Assembly: GCF_034047335.1 (NCBI RefSeq)
Contig: NZ_CP139137.1
Span: 868,001-932,000 of the forward strand
Length of the DNA stretch: 64,000 nt
Direction: 5' to 3'
Source: Chryseobacterium sp. JJR-5R
GTDB lineage: Bacteria > Bacteroidota > Bacteroidia > Flavobacteriales > Weeksellaceae
Every line of letters starts with the position of its first letter. Within the stretch, counting starts at the first letter, position 1. Shown in pieces: positions 1-8,799 of this stretch. A program made the position numbers and the translations under genes. The notes beneath the pieces were generated by a model. The model ran no database searches and was not told where the DNA came from. It saw only the letters and a list, made by a program, of their open reading frames with translations.

Positions 1-174
1 TCCCTGGGCATCCAGATAATTTTCAGTCATATACTTCTGAATGGCCTGGTCGTCATATGAATTTCTTACTCCGATGTCATCCGGCTCTATGAAAGTTGCC
101 ACTTCATCATCATCCTTTTTACAGGCAGAAAAACAAAGAGATCCTGCAAGGATATATAAAAATATTTTTTTCAT
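1..174 (-). CDS. Lipoprotein, N-terminal part (gene runs off left end)
   Basis: Reading the minus strand from the ATG at 174 gives 58 residues that stay open to the window edge. The protein starts with a lysine pair and a short hydrophobic stretch ending in FSACKKDDDE, a lipoprotein signal peptide with a lipobox cysteine followed by charged residues, so export to the envelope is likely. The visible mature part (SYDDQAIQKYM) resembles the start of Bacteroidota FKBP-type peptidyl-prolyl isomerase lipoproteins, but the catalytic domain lies outside the window, so this identity is only a suggestion. A TACTTTTG box on the minus strand at 212-219 could be its promoter. Confidence 0.7.
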   Translation of the reverse strand, partial: MKKIFLYILAGSLCFSACKKDDDEVATFIEPDDIGVRNSYDDQAIQKYMTENYLDAQG

Positions 175-228
175 TTCAAAAACTTTAATTACTTTACAAA
201 TAATATAACGGCAAAAGTATAAAAAATT

Positions 229-669
229 ATGAGAATAGATAAATTTTTATGGAGTATTCGGTTTTATAAGACAAGAACCATTGCTACAGAAGAAATTAAA
301 AAGAACAGGGTAGCTATCGGTGACTCTGTAGTGAAGTCTTCCAAAGAGGTGAAAGAAGGGGATGTGATTAAGATCCGCAAGAATCAGATCGACTATAAAA
401 TCAAGGTCATTCAGATTCCCAAAAGCAGGATGGGAGCCAAGCTGGTACCGCTCCATATCAAGGATGTGACGGACCAAGAACAGTACGAACTGCTGAAAAC
501 GCGTAAAATGTCCCAGGATTATTACCGGAACAGGGGAGAAGGAAGGCCTACCAAAAAAGACCGGCGGGAAATGGATGATTACGTAGGAAACGATGTTGAC
601 TCGGATTTTACGGATTGGGACGATTTCTTTGGCGAAACCAATGACGGTACCGAGAAGAAAGAAGATTAA
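229..669 (+). CDS. S4-domain RNA-binding protein (Hsp15-like)
   Basis: 146 residues. An S4 RNA-binding fold occupies about residues 1-60 (MRIDKFLWSIRFYKTRT, then a VAIGDSVVKSSKEV turn). It is followed by a basic middle part and an acidic tail rich in D and E. Family knowledge: Hsp15/HslR-like proteins bind free 50S subunits carrying nascent chains and help recycle stalled ribosomes. Length and domain order fit this family. The ATG at 229 lies directly before the conserved R-I-D-K-F-L motif. It converges with aroK, with a shared hairpin between them. The acidic C-terminal tail is longer than in E. coli HslR. Confidence 0.85.
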   Translation: MRIDKFLWSIRFYKTRTIATEEIKKNRVAIGDSVVKSSKEVKEGDVIKIRKNQIDYKIKVIQIPKSRMGAKLVPLHIKDVTDQEQYELLKTRKMSQDYYRNRGEGRPTKKDRREMDDYVGNDVDSDFTDWDDFFGETNDGTEKKED

Positions 670-672
670 AGT

Positions 673-696
673 AAAAGCTCTAGAGATAGAGCTTTT
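673..696. terminator. Bidirectional hairpin between S4 gene and aroK
   Basis: A 10-bp perfect stem (AAAAGCTCTA / TAGAGCTTTT, loop gaga) sits between the convergent genes and includes the last codons of aroK. A-rich and T-rich arms on both sides allow it to end transcripts from either strand. Confidence 0.75.
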
Positions 697-1195
697 CTAT
701 AATTTCATCCACGATATCCTCAGGCTGCCGGTGGTCTGTACCCACGCTGAATTGTGCCTTGCCGTAAAACAGGTTCCTTTCAAACAGGTGCTTGGCAATA
801 AATTCAGGCAGGTTCTCATCAGAAATATGGGCAATCAGCGGCCGCTTTTCCTTTTGTTTGGAAAGCCTTTCAGACAGGGTGCCTACGGAAGCTTTCAGGA
901 ATACACTTTTTGAATTACTATTGATAATTTCCATATTGTTGTAATAAACAGGTGTTCCGCCTCCCAGGCTTAGAACCGCATTTTTTTCCTTCGCCAGAAT
1001 TTCTTCTAAAACTTCCCTTTCCAGCTTCCTGAAGTAGAGTTCTCCCTTTTTTTCAAATATTTCAGGAATGGTTAATTTGTTTCTCTGAAAAATCTCTTTA
1101 TCGAGGTCAATAAATTTAAAATTGAGTTTCTCGCTTAATATTTTGGAAATGTGAGTTTTGCCACTTCCCATGTATCCGACCAGTGAAATTATCAT
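680..1195 (-). CDS. aroK: Shikimate kinase
   Basis: 171 residues, the usual length. It catalyses ATP-dependent phosphorylation of shikimate, the fifth step of the shikimate pathway to chorismate and aromatic amino acids, in the cytoplasm. The P-loop GYMGSGKTH is at residues 7-15. The shikimate-binding DLD is at 30-32, followed by a conserved R near FRKLER, and the LGGGTP substrate loop lies in the middle. The lid arginine region KEKRPLI is present. The ATG at 1195 puts the P-loop at the normal distance from the N-terminus. The gene is monocistronic here, divergent from the tRNA cluster. Confidence 0.93.
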   Translation of the reverse strand: MIISLVGYMGSGKTHISKILSEKLNFKFIDLDKEIFQRNKLTIPEIFEKKGELYFRKLEREVLEEILAKEKNAVLSLGGGTPVYYNNMEIINSNSKSVFLKASVGTLSERLSKQKEKRPLIAHISDENLPEFIAKHLFERNLFYGKAQFSVGTDHRQPEDIVDEIIEKLYL

Positions 1196-1226
1196 GAATT
1201 TTTTTTAAACAAATTTGCAAAAAAGT

Positions 1227-1256
1227 TTTGAGAAATAAAAAAAAGCTATATCTTTG
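1227..1256 (+). promoter_or_regulatory. Promoter of the tRNA cluster (TTTG-N18-TATCTTTG)
   Basis: TTTG at 1227-1230 and TATCTTTG at 1249-1256, spaced 18 bp, match the Bacteroidota sigma-ABfr consensus (-33 TTG, -7 TAnnTTTG) almost perfectly. The first tRNA begins 54 bp downstream. Confidence 0.75.
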
Positions 1257-1309
1257 CACCACTTAAAACAAGGGACATTAATCAAATGAAACTTGGTGCT
1301 AAAGTGACC

Positions 1310-1382
1310 GACTCGGTAGCTCAGCTGGTAGAGCAATACACTTTTAATGTATGGGTCCTGGGTTCGAATCCCAGCCGGGTCA
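1310..1382 (+). tRNA. tRNA-Lys (anticodon TTT), copy 1
   Basis: A complete 73-nt cloverleaf. The acceptor GACTCGG pairs with CCGGGTC, with one G-U pair. The D-arm is GCTC..GAGC. The anticodon loop CTTTTAA closes on ATACA/TGTAT, and the T-arm is CTGGG-TTCGAAT-CCCAG. The discriminator is A and CCA is not encoded. Confidence 0.96.
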
Positions 1383-1418
1383 CTAGCAAAAAAATTACTG
1401 GATTTTTGTAATTTTATT

Positions 1419-1501
1419 GCCTGCGTGGTGAAATTGGTAGACACGCCATCTTGAGGGGGTGGTTTCCTAAGGATGTGCTGGTTCGAGTCCAGTCGCAGGC
1501 A
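1419..1501 (+). tRNA. tRNA-Leu (anticodon GAG)
   Basis: 83 nt with the long variable arm of a class II tRNA. The acceptor GCCTGCG pairs with CGCAGGC, and the anticodon loop is TTGAGGG with anticodon GAG. The T-loop is TTCGAGT, the discriminator is A, and CCA is not encoded. Confidence 0.95.
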
Positions 1502-1554
1502 CTGCAAAAGAAAATTAATGATTAAAGTGAAACGCTTCACTTTTAATTGTGGCC

Positions 1555-1627
1555 GACTCGGTAGCTCAGCTGGTAGAGCAATACACTTTTAATGTATGGG
1601 TCCTGGGTTCGAATCCCAGCCGGGTCA
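1555..1627 (+). tRNA. tRNA-Lys (anticodon TTT), copy 2
   Basis: Identical over its full 73 nt to the Lys tRNA at 1310. The nearby flank (gtggccgactcgg here, gtgaccgactcgg there) is also nearly the same, so the copy arose by local duplication around tRNA-Leu. Confidence 0.96.
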
Positions 1628-1682
1628 CAAGTTTACTGAAAAGTAAATTTTTTTCATATTAATATTTTGTGATTTGGTGTTT

Positions 1683-1708
1683 CAAAGGCCTCCTACAGGA
1701 GGCCTTTG
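1683..1708 (+). terminator. Terminator of the tRNA cluster
   Basis: A 12-bp perfect stem (CAAAGGCCTCCT / AGGAGGCCTTTG) with a very short loop, followed by ATTTTG, 56 bp after the last tRNA. The region from here to panC (1709-1920) shows no gene. Confidence 0.8.
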
Positions 1709-1920
1709 ATTTTGTATATAGTTCAGATTGGAAAATTCCTGTGTTTATTTAATTTCCATGCACAAGCAATAAAGATGCCGGTACAACCGGTTTGATGAAT
1801 CAATGAAAAGGAAGAGATTCATGTTTTCCGGATTCGCTTATAAAACGGGTACTAAACTGCAGTAAAAAAGCGTCACTTAAAGTAGTAACGCCTGGCTTAA
1901 AGTATAACTGGATTCTTTAA

Positions 1921-2769
1921 TTAATCCAGATGCATGTTGTCAATTAACCTTACTCCGTCCACCATTACTACGATAAAAGCCCTGAAGTTGCAATCTTTAT
2001 AGAAGAAATCCGTTTCTTTTAAAGTTTTTTCATCTGCAATTAAAAAATATTCGAGCTGCATGCCTCTCTGGTGGTCAAAAATATCCTGGACCCTTTCCTT
2101 GATCTCGGGAACGGTCACGATCCTGAACCAGTCATTTACCTTGTTCAGTGTTTCAAAAATAACTTTGGACGCTTCTCTACGGTCCTGAAGCAGCCTTTGG
2201 TTTCTGGAGCTTAAGGCCAGTCCGTTTTCCGCCCGGAAAATAGAAACACCTTTTATTTTAACCGGAATTTTTTTCTTTTCAACCATTTTTTTGATAATCG
2301 CCAGCTGCTGAAAGTCTTTTTCACCGAAGTATGCACTGTCCGGCTTTACCTGCCTGAACAGCTCTTCCACTACCGTCCCGACCCCGTCAAAATGCCCGGG
2401 TCTTGATTTTCCTTCCATTTCATTTTCCAGGCCGTCAAATTCATAATGCTGGCTTTCTGTTTTTTCAGGATAAATATCAGATACTTGAGGAATATATACC
2501 GCGTCTACCAGGCCTGATTTTTCAAGAATTGAAATATCCCGGTTGATGTCCCTGGGGTATTTTTCCAGGTCTTCAGCATTATTAAATTGAGTGGGATTAA
2601 CAAAAATTGATGAAACCACCAGGTCATTCTCTTTTCTGGCTTCTTTATAAAGGGATAAGTGGCCGTTATGAAGGGCGCCCATTGTAGGGGCAAAACCTAT
2701 CTTTTTACCCATTTCTTTCTGTCTTTCAATGAAATCCTGAAGAACTTTTTTACTTTTTAGAACTTCCAT
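1921..2769 (-). CDS. panC: Pantothenate synthetase
   Basis: 282 residues, normal length. It joins pantoate and beta-alanine with ATP hydrolysis to AMP, the last step of pantothenate (coenzyme A precursor) synthesis, in the cytoplasm. It has the nucleotidyltransferase motif PTMGALHNGHLSL near residue 28, FVNPTQFN, FGEKDFQQL, the KSRPGHFDGVGTVV loop, and a KMSKS-like ALSSRNQRL segment. The start at 2769 gives a short N-terminus before the first strand. Divergent from the glycogen-synthase-like gene. No other pan gene is adjacent in the window. Confidence 0.95.
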   Translation of the reverse strand: MEVLKSKKVLQDFIERQKEMGKKIGFAPTMGALHNGHLSLYKEARKENDLVVSSIFVNPTQFNNAEDLEKYPRDINRDISILEKSGLVDAVYIPQVSDIYPEKTESQHYEFDGLENEMEGKSRPGHFDGVGTVVEELFRQVKPDSAYFGEKDFQQLAIIKKMVEKKKIPVKIKGVSIFRAENGLALSSRNQRLLQDRREASKVIFETLNKVNDWFRIVTVPEIKERVQDIFDHQRGMQLEYFLIADEKTLKETDFFYKDCNFRAFIVVMVDGVRLIDNMHLD

Positions 2770-2903
2770 AGTTTATTTAAATCGTAATTCAAAAATAGTA
2801 AAAATATCATATAATTATAATAGAATTAACGCTGTATTACCAATGCCAAGATGGGAATTATCGTAAAAAAATGTTAATTAAACTAATGTTGGATGTTTTT
2901 TCG

Positions 2904-2911
2904 TAATTTTG
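2904..2911 (+). promoter_or_regulatory. Candidate -7 box (TAATTTTG)
   Basis: TAATTTTG matches the TAnnTTTG consensus and lies 39 bp before the start at 2950. No TTG was found at the preferred upstream spacing, so this is half a promoter at best. Confidence 0.4.
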
Positions 2912-2949
2912 CGCATTAAAGCATTTTTACAAAAATTAGATAGAAGTTT

Positions 2950-3720
2950 ATGCCGAATCAAAAAATACTGTACATTACTACAGAGATGTATCCATATCAG
3001 GAAGATACCAATATGGCTGCAGTGGTAAATAAAATGGCACTTAAGATGCACAACGAAGGCAATGATGTAAGAGTTTTTATGCCAAGATTTGGACAGATAA
3101 GTGAAAGAAAATTCCAGCTGCATGAGGTGATCCGCCTTTCAGGAATGAATATCATAATCAATGATCTGGATCAGCCCTTAATTATCAAAGTAGCTTCTCT
3201 TCCGGGAGAAAGGCTTCAGGTGTACTTTATTGACAATGAAGAATACTTCAAAAGAAAACAATATTATTTCGATGACGAGGGTAAGGCTTTCGACGATAAT
3301 GACGAAAGGGCTATTTTCTTCGCGAGAGGGGTTATAGAGACCATCAAAAAACTGAACTGGGTTCCGGACGTTATTCATTTGAATGGCTGGATGGCTTCTT
3401 TCGTCCCGATTTATCTAAAAACATATTACGAATCTGATACGTATTTCAAAGACGCAAAAATTGTGCTTTCATTATATAATGAAAAGGATGCGGCACTGGA
3501 TCAGAACATCGCGGCAAAACTTAAGTTTGACAATATTTCAGGCCTTAAGGCTTTAGAGAACCCAAGTGTAAAGACTTTTGTGGCAGACAGCATGAACTAT
3601 GTGGACATGGTGGTAAAAGGAGACGAATTTCTGGATGAAGACTTGGATAAGGCCTTTAATGAAACCAGCACGCCGAAGTCGGAATACCTTGATGTAAATT
3701 CAATCAATCAACTTTATTAA
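2950..3720 (+). CDS. Glycogen/starch-synthase-like N-terminal domain protein
   Basis: 256 residues that resemble only the first Rossmann domain of GT5 glycogen synthases: ILYITTEMYPY at the N-terminus, DVRVFMPRFG, YFIDNEEYF, then FFARGVIETIKKLNWVPDVIHLNGW. Full glycogen synthases are about 470-500 residues, so the C-terminal nucleotide-sugar domain is absent. The ADP-glucose motif KTGGL that should follow the first strand is replaced by QEDTNM. It is therefore unlikely to make glycogen. A regulatory or binding role is possible. It lies in one orientation with DUF4270 and glmS (15 bp to the next gene), an arrangement I recall from other Flavobacteriales. Confidence 0.75.
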   Translation: MPNQKILYITTEMYPYQEDTNMAAVVNKMALKMHNEGNDVRVFMPRFGQISERKFQLHEVIRLSGMNIIINDLDQPLIIKVASLPGERLQVYFIDNEEYFKRKQYYFDDEGKAFDDNDERAIFFARGVIETIKKLNWVPDVIHLNGWMASFVPIYLKTYYESDTYFKDAKIVLSLYNEKDAALDQNIAAKLKFDNISGLKALENPSVKTFVADSMNYVDMVVKGDEFLDEDLDKAFNETSTPKSEYLDVNSINQLY

Positions 3721-3735
3721 AACATATTATTTTTA

Positions 3736-5325
3736 ATGATTCATACGATTAAAAAAGCGGTCACCGTATTGTCTATGGTGATTTTTGGAAGTGCACTGCT
3801 TTACAATTGTGAGCCGGATGCCGATACGCTTGGTGAGCAGCTGTTTTTGGACGATGCTGCACAGGGTAAGGAAAAGTCTCTCGACATTATTGCTTTTAAT
3901 ATTGATAATAACAACAGCATCAGAAGTGATGCCGGAAAATTAACATATGCCGTTCTGGGTGCTTTCAACGAAGGACAGTTCGGTCTGCAGAAAGCATCAT
4001 ATCTTACCCAGTTGAGGTTATCTACCTATGATCCGGATTTTGGGACAAATGCTGTTGTAGATTCTGTAGTCTTGGTGATGAAGCCTACCTATGCTTCAGA
4101 TTCTGTTACCACAACTACTGTGGATGATAATTATACGTATTCAACAACAACGGAGGCTAATATAAGTGCCAAAAAAGTAGTGAATACTTATCCGGTCCTG
4201 AAATTCGGGAAAGCGAAAAGAACATTCAATATCAATGTAAATGAAGTTACTGAGTTTTTAAAAGGACCTTCTGATACCGTTGTTTCTAACCAGAATTTTG
4301 CATATGATGCCGCTAAAACTTTAGGTTCAAAAGAGTTTAAGGGAAGTATCAGTTCCATTGCAATTACAAAAGACGGCGACGGGAGTGCTTTATTCACAGC
4401 TTCTGTTCCGGGAATAAGAATTCCGTTGGACAAGACATTCTTCCAGGATAAAATTATCGCTAAAAAAGACCAGCCTGAGCTTCAGGATGCATCGAATTTT
4501 ATCAGGCACATCAAAGGGCTTAGAATTTCCGTAGCAGAAAATGACGGATATTTATTCCAGTTTTCGCCAAATGATATGGAGCTGATCATGTACTACAAAT
4601 ATGACAAAACAGAAAACGGCGTAACAACCAAAACTCCTGCAACCTATGCTTTTGCTTTGGGCGCTGCCAATACGCATATCGGCCAGTACCAATATGATAG
4701 AGCAGGATCTGCATTAGGAACGGCTGCTATCGGTGACAGAAAAAACGGTGATGAAAAATTATTTGCCCAGGGAATGGGTGGACCTTCAATTGGCATAAAG
4801 TTTCCGGAATCTACCATTACGGAACTTAAAAAACTGTATGAGGAAAACAAAGCTGCCATCATCAGTGCTAAAATCAGACTGTATACGGATACCAGCTGGA
4901 ATAACGGTTATGCTAAACCGACAGCTTTTACCTTCGTGCAGAAATATATTTCATCTACTGAGCCAAATGCAACAGTAACCAATTTTACAAATGATGTATT
5001 GAATCTGGCCGGATCAAATAATTATACTATTTATAAAGCGTACGATTTAGATAAAAACCCTGCTTATTATGATTTTATCGTTACTAAATCTTTGAAAGAT
5101 ATTGTAGAGCCGAAGTCAAGCACGGAAACCAATACGGAAACCAAAAATCCTACGAAATATTTCAGAATTGATATGGGATCTTTCCAGAGTAATTCTGCAG
5201 GTACCGGTTTAGCAGGATATCAGTTTACAACCACTCCCTATAATACAAGCAGGGCTGTATTCGTAGGGTCAAAAACCAGTGACGCGAACAAAGCAACGCT
5301 TAGAGTCATTTACGGTACAAAATAA
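3736..5325 (+). CDS. DUF4270 family lipoprotein
   Basis: 529 residues. It begins with a hydrophobic signal ending in LLYNCEPDAD, a lipoprotein-type cleavage site, so it is likely anchored to the outer membrane. The body is rich in T, S and beta-strand patterns (LRLSTYDPDFG, VDSVVLVM, RIDMGSFQSN), as in the Bacteroidota DUF4270 family, whose molecular role is unknown. It starts 15 bp after the glycogen-synthase-like gene and ends 27 bp before glmS, so the three probably form an operon. The start at 3736 is supported by the signal peptide. Confidence 0.85.
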   Translation: MIHTIKKAVTVLSMVIFGSALLYNCEPDADTLGEQLFLDDAAQGKEKSLDIIAFNIDNNNSIRSDAGKLTYAVLGAFNEGQFGLQKASYLTQLRLSTYDPDFGTNAVVDSVVLVMKPTYASDSVTTTTVDDNYTYSTTTEANISAKKVVNTYPVLKFGKAKRTFNINVNEVTEFLKGPSDTVVSNQNFAYDAAKTLGSKEFKGSISSIAITKDGDGSALFTASVPGIRIPLDKTFFQDKIIAKKDQPELQDASNFIRHIKGLRISVAENDGYLFQFSPNDMELIMYYKYDKTENGVTTKTPATYAFALGAANTHIGQYQYDRAGSALGTAAIGDRKNGDEKLFAQGMGGPSIGIKFPESTITELKKLYEENKAAIISAKIRLYTDTSWNNGYAKPTAFTFVQKYISSTEPNATVTNFTNDVLNLAGSNNYTIYKAYDLDKNPAYYDFIVTKSLKDIVEPKSSTETNTETKNPTKYFRIDMGSFQSNSAGTGLAGYQFTTTPYNTSRAVFVGSKTSDANKATLRVIYGTK

Positions 5326-5352
5326 ATTTTAAAAAAAAACACTTGATCAATT

Positions 5353-7206
5353 ATGTGTGGAATCGTTGGATATACAGGTTTTCAGGACGCTTACGATATA
5401 GTAATTAACGGCCTTAGGAGGCTGGAATACAGAGGGTATGACAGTGCCGGGATTGTTCTTGAAGGCAAAAACAATAAGCTGGAGGTTGAAAAGACGAAAG
5501 GAAAAGTAGATGACCTGGTTAGTATTTCCGGAAATTTAAAAGGAACGGCTAATATCGGGATGGGGCATACCCGTTGGGCTACCCACGGTGTTCCGAGTGA
5601 CAGGAATTCACATCCGCATTTATCCAATAATAATAAACTTGCATTGGTGCATAACGGTATCATTGAAAATTACGATACCATTAAAACCATGCTTACCGAA
5701 AAAGGATTTACTTTTAAATCTGAAACCGATACGGAAGTCCTGGTCAATCTTATCCAGTATTTCATGGAACTTACTTCTGAAACGGATTTCCCGACGGCAG
5801 TAAGATATGCCCTTAATGAAGTATATGGCGCTTATGCCATTACAGTGATGCATGAAGATTATCCGGGTATACTGGTAGTAGGAAGGCTGGGTTCTCCTTT
5901 GGCAATCGGAATCGGGGATAAGGAATATTTTATTGCTTCCGATGCTTCTCCTTTTGTGGAATTTACCAAGGAAGCAATTTATCTGGAAGAAGGGCATATG
6001 GCAACCATTTCACTGGAAAACGGAGTGGACATCAGGACCATTATCGCAAATTCTAAAATCGAGCCTGAAATTCAGGAACTGAAAGTGAGCCTTGAACAGA
6101 TTGAAAAAGGCGGGTACGAACATTTTATGTTAAAAGAAATTTTCGAGCAGCCGAAATCTGTACATGATACCATGAGAGGAAGACTGCTGGTGGAGGAAGG
6201 TGTGATTAAAATGGCCGGAATCTGGGATCATATCGAGAAATTCAAGAATGCAAACAGGATCATCATCATTGCCTGCGGAACATCATGGCATGCGGGCCTT
6301 ATCGGAGAGTACCTGATCGAGGAATATGCCAGGATCCCGGTTGAAGTGGAGTATGCTTCAGAATTCAGATACAGAAACCCGATTATCACCGATAAAGATG
6401 TGGTGATTGCCATTTCCCAGTCCGGAGAAACGGCAGATACCATGGCTGCATTGAAGCTGGCTAAAGAAAGAGGGGCATTTATTTATGGAATCTGTAATGT
6501 GGTAGATTCTTCAATCGCCCGGATTACAGACGCCGGTTCCTATACACACGCCGGTCCTGAAATCGGGGTGGCTTCTACAAAAGCCTTTACTGCACAGCTT
6601 ACCATCCTTACCTTAATTGCGTTTAAATTAGGAAAGCATAACGGAAACCTGGGGAATGCAGAATTCATGAGCTTAATTGCTGAACTTGATGTCATTCCTA
6701 AGAGAATTGAAGATGTTCTGGCCTCTACCCATGACCTGGTGCAGGAAATTGCCAAAGACTTTATCAATACAACCAACTTCCTGTATTTAGGAAGAGGCTA
6801 TAATTATCCTGCTGCTTTGGAAGGTGCCTTGAAATTGAAAGAAATCTCATACATTCATGCGGAAGGGTATCCTGCTGCCGAAATGAAGCATGGCCCGATA
6901 GCCTTAATTGATGAAAATATGCCGATTGTTATTATTGCTCCGAAAAAAGGGCATTATGATAAAATTGTAAGCAATGTACAGGAAATCAAGGCAAGAAAAG
7001 GGAAGGTGATTGCAGTGGTAAATAAAGGAGATACTCAGGTAAGTGCAATGGCAGATTATGTGATTGAGATTCCTGAAACATCAGAGTGTTTCTCACCAAT
7101 TGTAGCTTCAGTGCCGTTACAGCTTCTTGCATACTATATCGCCGTATACAGGGGAGCAAATGTGGACCAGCCGAGAAACCTGGCAAAATCTGTAACGGTA
7201 GAATAA
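5353..7206 (+). CDS. glmS: Glutamine--fructose-6-phosphate aminotransferase
   Basis: 617 residues, family length. It converts fructose-6-phosphate and glutamine to glucosamine-6-phosphate, the entry to UDP-GlcNAc for peptidoglycan and LPS. The N-terminal class II amidotransferase begins MCGIVGYTG, with catalytic Cys2 after Met removal, and contains GHTRWATHG and HNGIIENY. Two SIS sugar-isomerase domains follow (IIIACGTSWHAG, SQSGETADT, STKAFTAQ, FLYLGRGYNYP). The C-terminus LAKSVTVE matches the conserved ending. The start codon is fixed by the catalytic Cys. No glmS-ribozyme-like structure was recognised in the 27-bp upstream gap. Confidence 0.97.
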   Translation: MCGIVGYTGFQDAYDIVINGLRRLEYRGYDSAGIVLEGKNNKLEVEKTKGKVDDLVSISGNLKGTANIGMGHTRWATHGVPSDRNSHPHLSNNNKLALVHNGIIENYDTIKTMLTEKGFTFKSETDTEVLVNLIQYFMELTSETDFPTAVRYALNEVYGAYAITVMHEDYPGILVVGRLGSPLAIGIGDKEYFIASDASPFVEFTKEAIYLEEGHMATISLENGVDIRTIIANSKIEPEIQELKVSLEQIEKGGYEHFMLKEIFEQPKSVHDTMRGRLLVEEGVIKMAGIWDHIEKFKNANRIIIIACGTSWHAGLIGEYLIEEYARIPVEVEYASEFRYRNPIITDKDVVIAISQSGETADTMAALKLAKERGAFIYGICNVVDSSIARITDAGSYTHAGPEIGVASTKAFTAQLTILTLIAFKLGKHNGNLGNAEFMSLIAELDVIPKRIEDVLASTHDLVQEIAKDFINTTNFLYLGRGYNYPAALEGALKLKEISYIHAEGYPAAEMKHGPIALIDENMPIVIIAPKKGHYDKIVSNVQEIKARKGKVIAVVNKGDTQVSAMADYVIEIPETSECFSPIVASVPLQLLAYYIAVYRGANVDQPRNLAKSVTVE

Positions 7207-7314
7207 AAATTATGGACAAATAAAATAAATTTAGATTTCTTCCGTTATTTCAAAAAAAATCTTAAAAGTTTCTTAAAAAAATTATATATTTACGGCTTAA
7301 TTATAAAAATTAAC

Positions 7315-8733
7315 ATGAAAAGGATATTTCTTTTATTATTGTCTGCGTCGGTAGCATCGGTATCTTGTTCAGGTGGGGGATCTTCTTCTGTCGGAAAACC
7401 CGGAACAAAAGGAGAATTGATACCTAGAGAAAAAACAAAATCATTTGTTGCAGAAAGGCCATTCGGAATGGTGGCAATTCCTGCAGGTTCTTTTGTTGCA
7501 GGTTTAACTGATCAGGATTTCACAAACAGTCCTGAAAAAGCTCAAGCAAAAACCGTTACTGTTTCCTCTTTCTTCATGGATGAAGCAGAAACTACAAATG
7601 CAGAATACAGGGTATTTATCAATTATGTAAGAGATTCTATTGCCAGAACTTTACTTGCTGAGGCTGCCGGAGAAGGCGGAGAAGGCAAAGGAAGAGGGAC
7701 AAACATCGGAGACTATGCATACCTTGCCCAGAAAGAAGAAAATTTAACACCTTATCAGGAATATCTTGAAGCTCAGGGAGGCGGAGATGAAACTACTTTT
7801 GACCCTACAAAAAAAATCGACTGGAAAGTTCCATTGCACTGGAATACCTCTAAATATCCTGATGTAGAATACGCAGAAGTTTTGGAATCCATGTATCTGC
7901 CGGCTTCTTCAAGAGTCAGCAATGAAAGAATACTTGACGTTAGTAAACTTAAATATACTTATCGATGGGGAGATATGGATGCTGCCCTGGCCGACAGAGA
8001 AAGAGGCGTAAACTATCTTAGAAGTGAAAGTATTGCCATCTATCCGGATACAACCGTTTGGGTGAAAGATTTCCACTTTGCCTATAACGAACCGTTGTTC
8101 GAACAGTATTTCTGGCACAAAGCCTACAAAGACTATCCTGTAGTCGGAGTAACCTGGGACCAGGCAAGAGCTTATTGTAACTTCAGATCCAAACTGAAAT
8201 CTGACTATAACGAAAGCTTAAAAAGAAGAAAACAAAGACCACTGATCTTCAGGCTGCCTACGGAAATCGAATGGGAATATGCTGCAAGAGGCGGAATGGA
8301 AAATGCTACTTACCCTTGGGGAGGTCCTTATTTGATGGATGACAGAGGTTGCTACCTGGCAAACTTCAAACCTAAGAGAGGTAACTATATGGAAGACGAC
8401 AAAAAAGGTACTTATACATATACGGCTCCTGTAAAGAAATTCAAGAAAAACGGATTTGGATTATTTGACATGGCCGGAAACGTTTCTGAATGGACAGAAT
8501 CTGCCTACAACAATTCTTCATACGGATTCTCATCTACTTTAAACCCTTCTACCAAAGACAGGACTGATGATAAAAGATCAGTACGAGGAGGATCTTGGAA
8601 AGATGTAGGTTACATGTTGATGACCGGTGCCAGAGATTGGGAAAGAAAAGATTCAGCAAGAAGCTATATCGGATTCAGAACAGTACAGGATATTCCTGAA
8701 GCTGCTGTTAAGCCAAGAAGAGTTAACAGATAA
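7315..8733 (+). CDS. gldK: T9SS/gliding lipoprotein GldK
   Basis: 472 residues. Signal peptide with lipobox (ASVSCSGGG), so an outer-membrane lipoprotein on the periplasmic side. The rest is a formylglycine-generating-enzyme (sulfatase-modifying) fold: GMVAIPAGSF near residue 50, FRLPTEIEWEYAARGG, GLFDMAGNVSEWTES, RGGSWKD, IGFRTVQD. In T9SS, GldK (PorK) and GldN (PorN) form a ring associated with the outer membrane that is needed for secretion and gliding. First gene of gldKLMN. The leader has an AT-rich TATATTTA near 7285 that could be a -7 box. Confidence 0.95.
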   Translation: MKRIFLLLLSASVASVSCSGGGSSSVGKPGTKGELIPREKTKSFVAERPFGMVAIPAGSFVAGLTDQDFTNSPEKAQAKTVTVSSFFMDEAETTNAEYRVFINYVRDSIARTLLAEAAGEGGEGKGRGTNIGDYAYLAQKEENLTPYQEYLEAQGGGDETTFDPTKKIDWKVPLHWNTSKYPDVEYAEVLESMYLPASSRVSNERILDVSKLKYTYRWGDMDAALADRERGVNYLRSESIAIYPDTTVWVKDFHFAYNEPLFEQYFWHKAYKDYPVVGVTWDQARAYCNFRSKLKSDYNESLKRRKQRPLIFRLPTEIEWEYAARGGMENATYPWGGPYLMDDRGCYLANFKPKRGNYMEDDKKGTYTYTAPVKKFKKNGFGLFDMAGNVSEWTESAYNNSSYGFSSTLNPSTKDRTDDKRSVRGGSWKDVGYMLMTGARDWERKDSARSYIGFRTVQDIPEAAVKPRRVNR

Positions 8734-8799
8734 TTCAATTCTATCATACCATTACTTTCAACAATAATTTTAATTTAACACTTAAAAAAACTAACTTAT

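Noticed and set aside
1310..1627. tRNA duplication as attachment sites of an integrated element
   Set aside because: The copies enclose only tRNA-Leu and 200 bp. No integrase or foreign genes are nearby. Local duplication explains it.
1908..1929. Inverted repeat CTGGATT / AATCCAG at the end of panC as a terminator
   Set aside because: Only 7 bp, half of it inside the coding sequence, and no T-run follows on the minus strand.
2889..2892. TTGG as the -33 partner of the TAATTTTG box
   Set aside because: The spacing is only 11 bp, too short for the Bacteroidota consensus.
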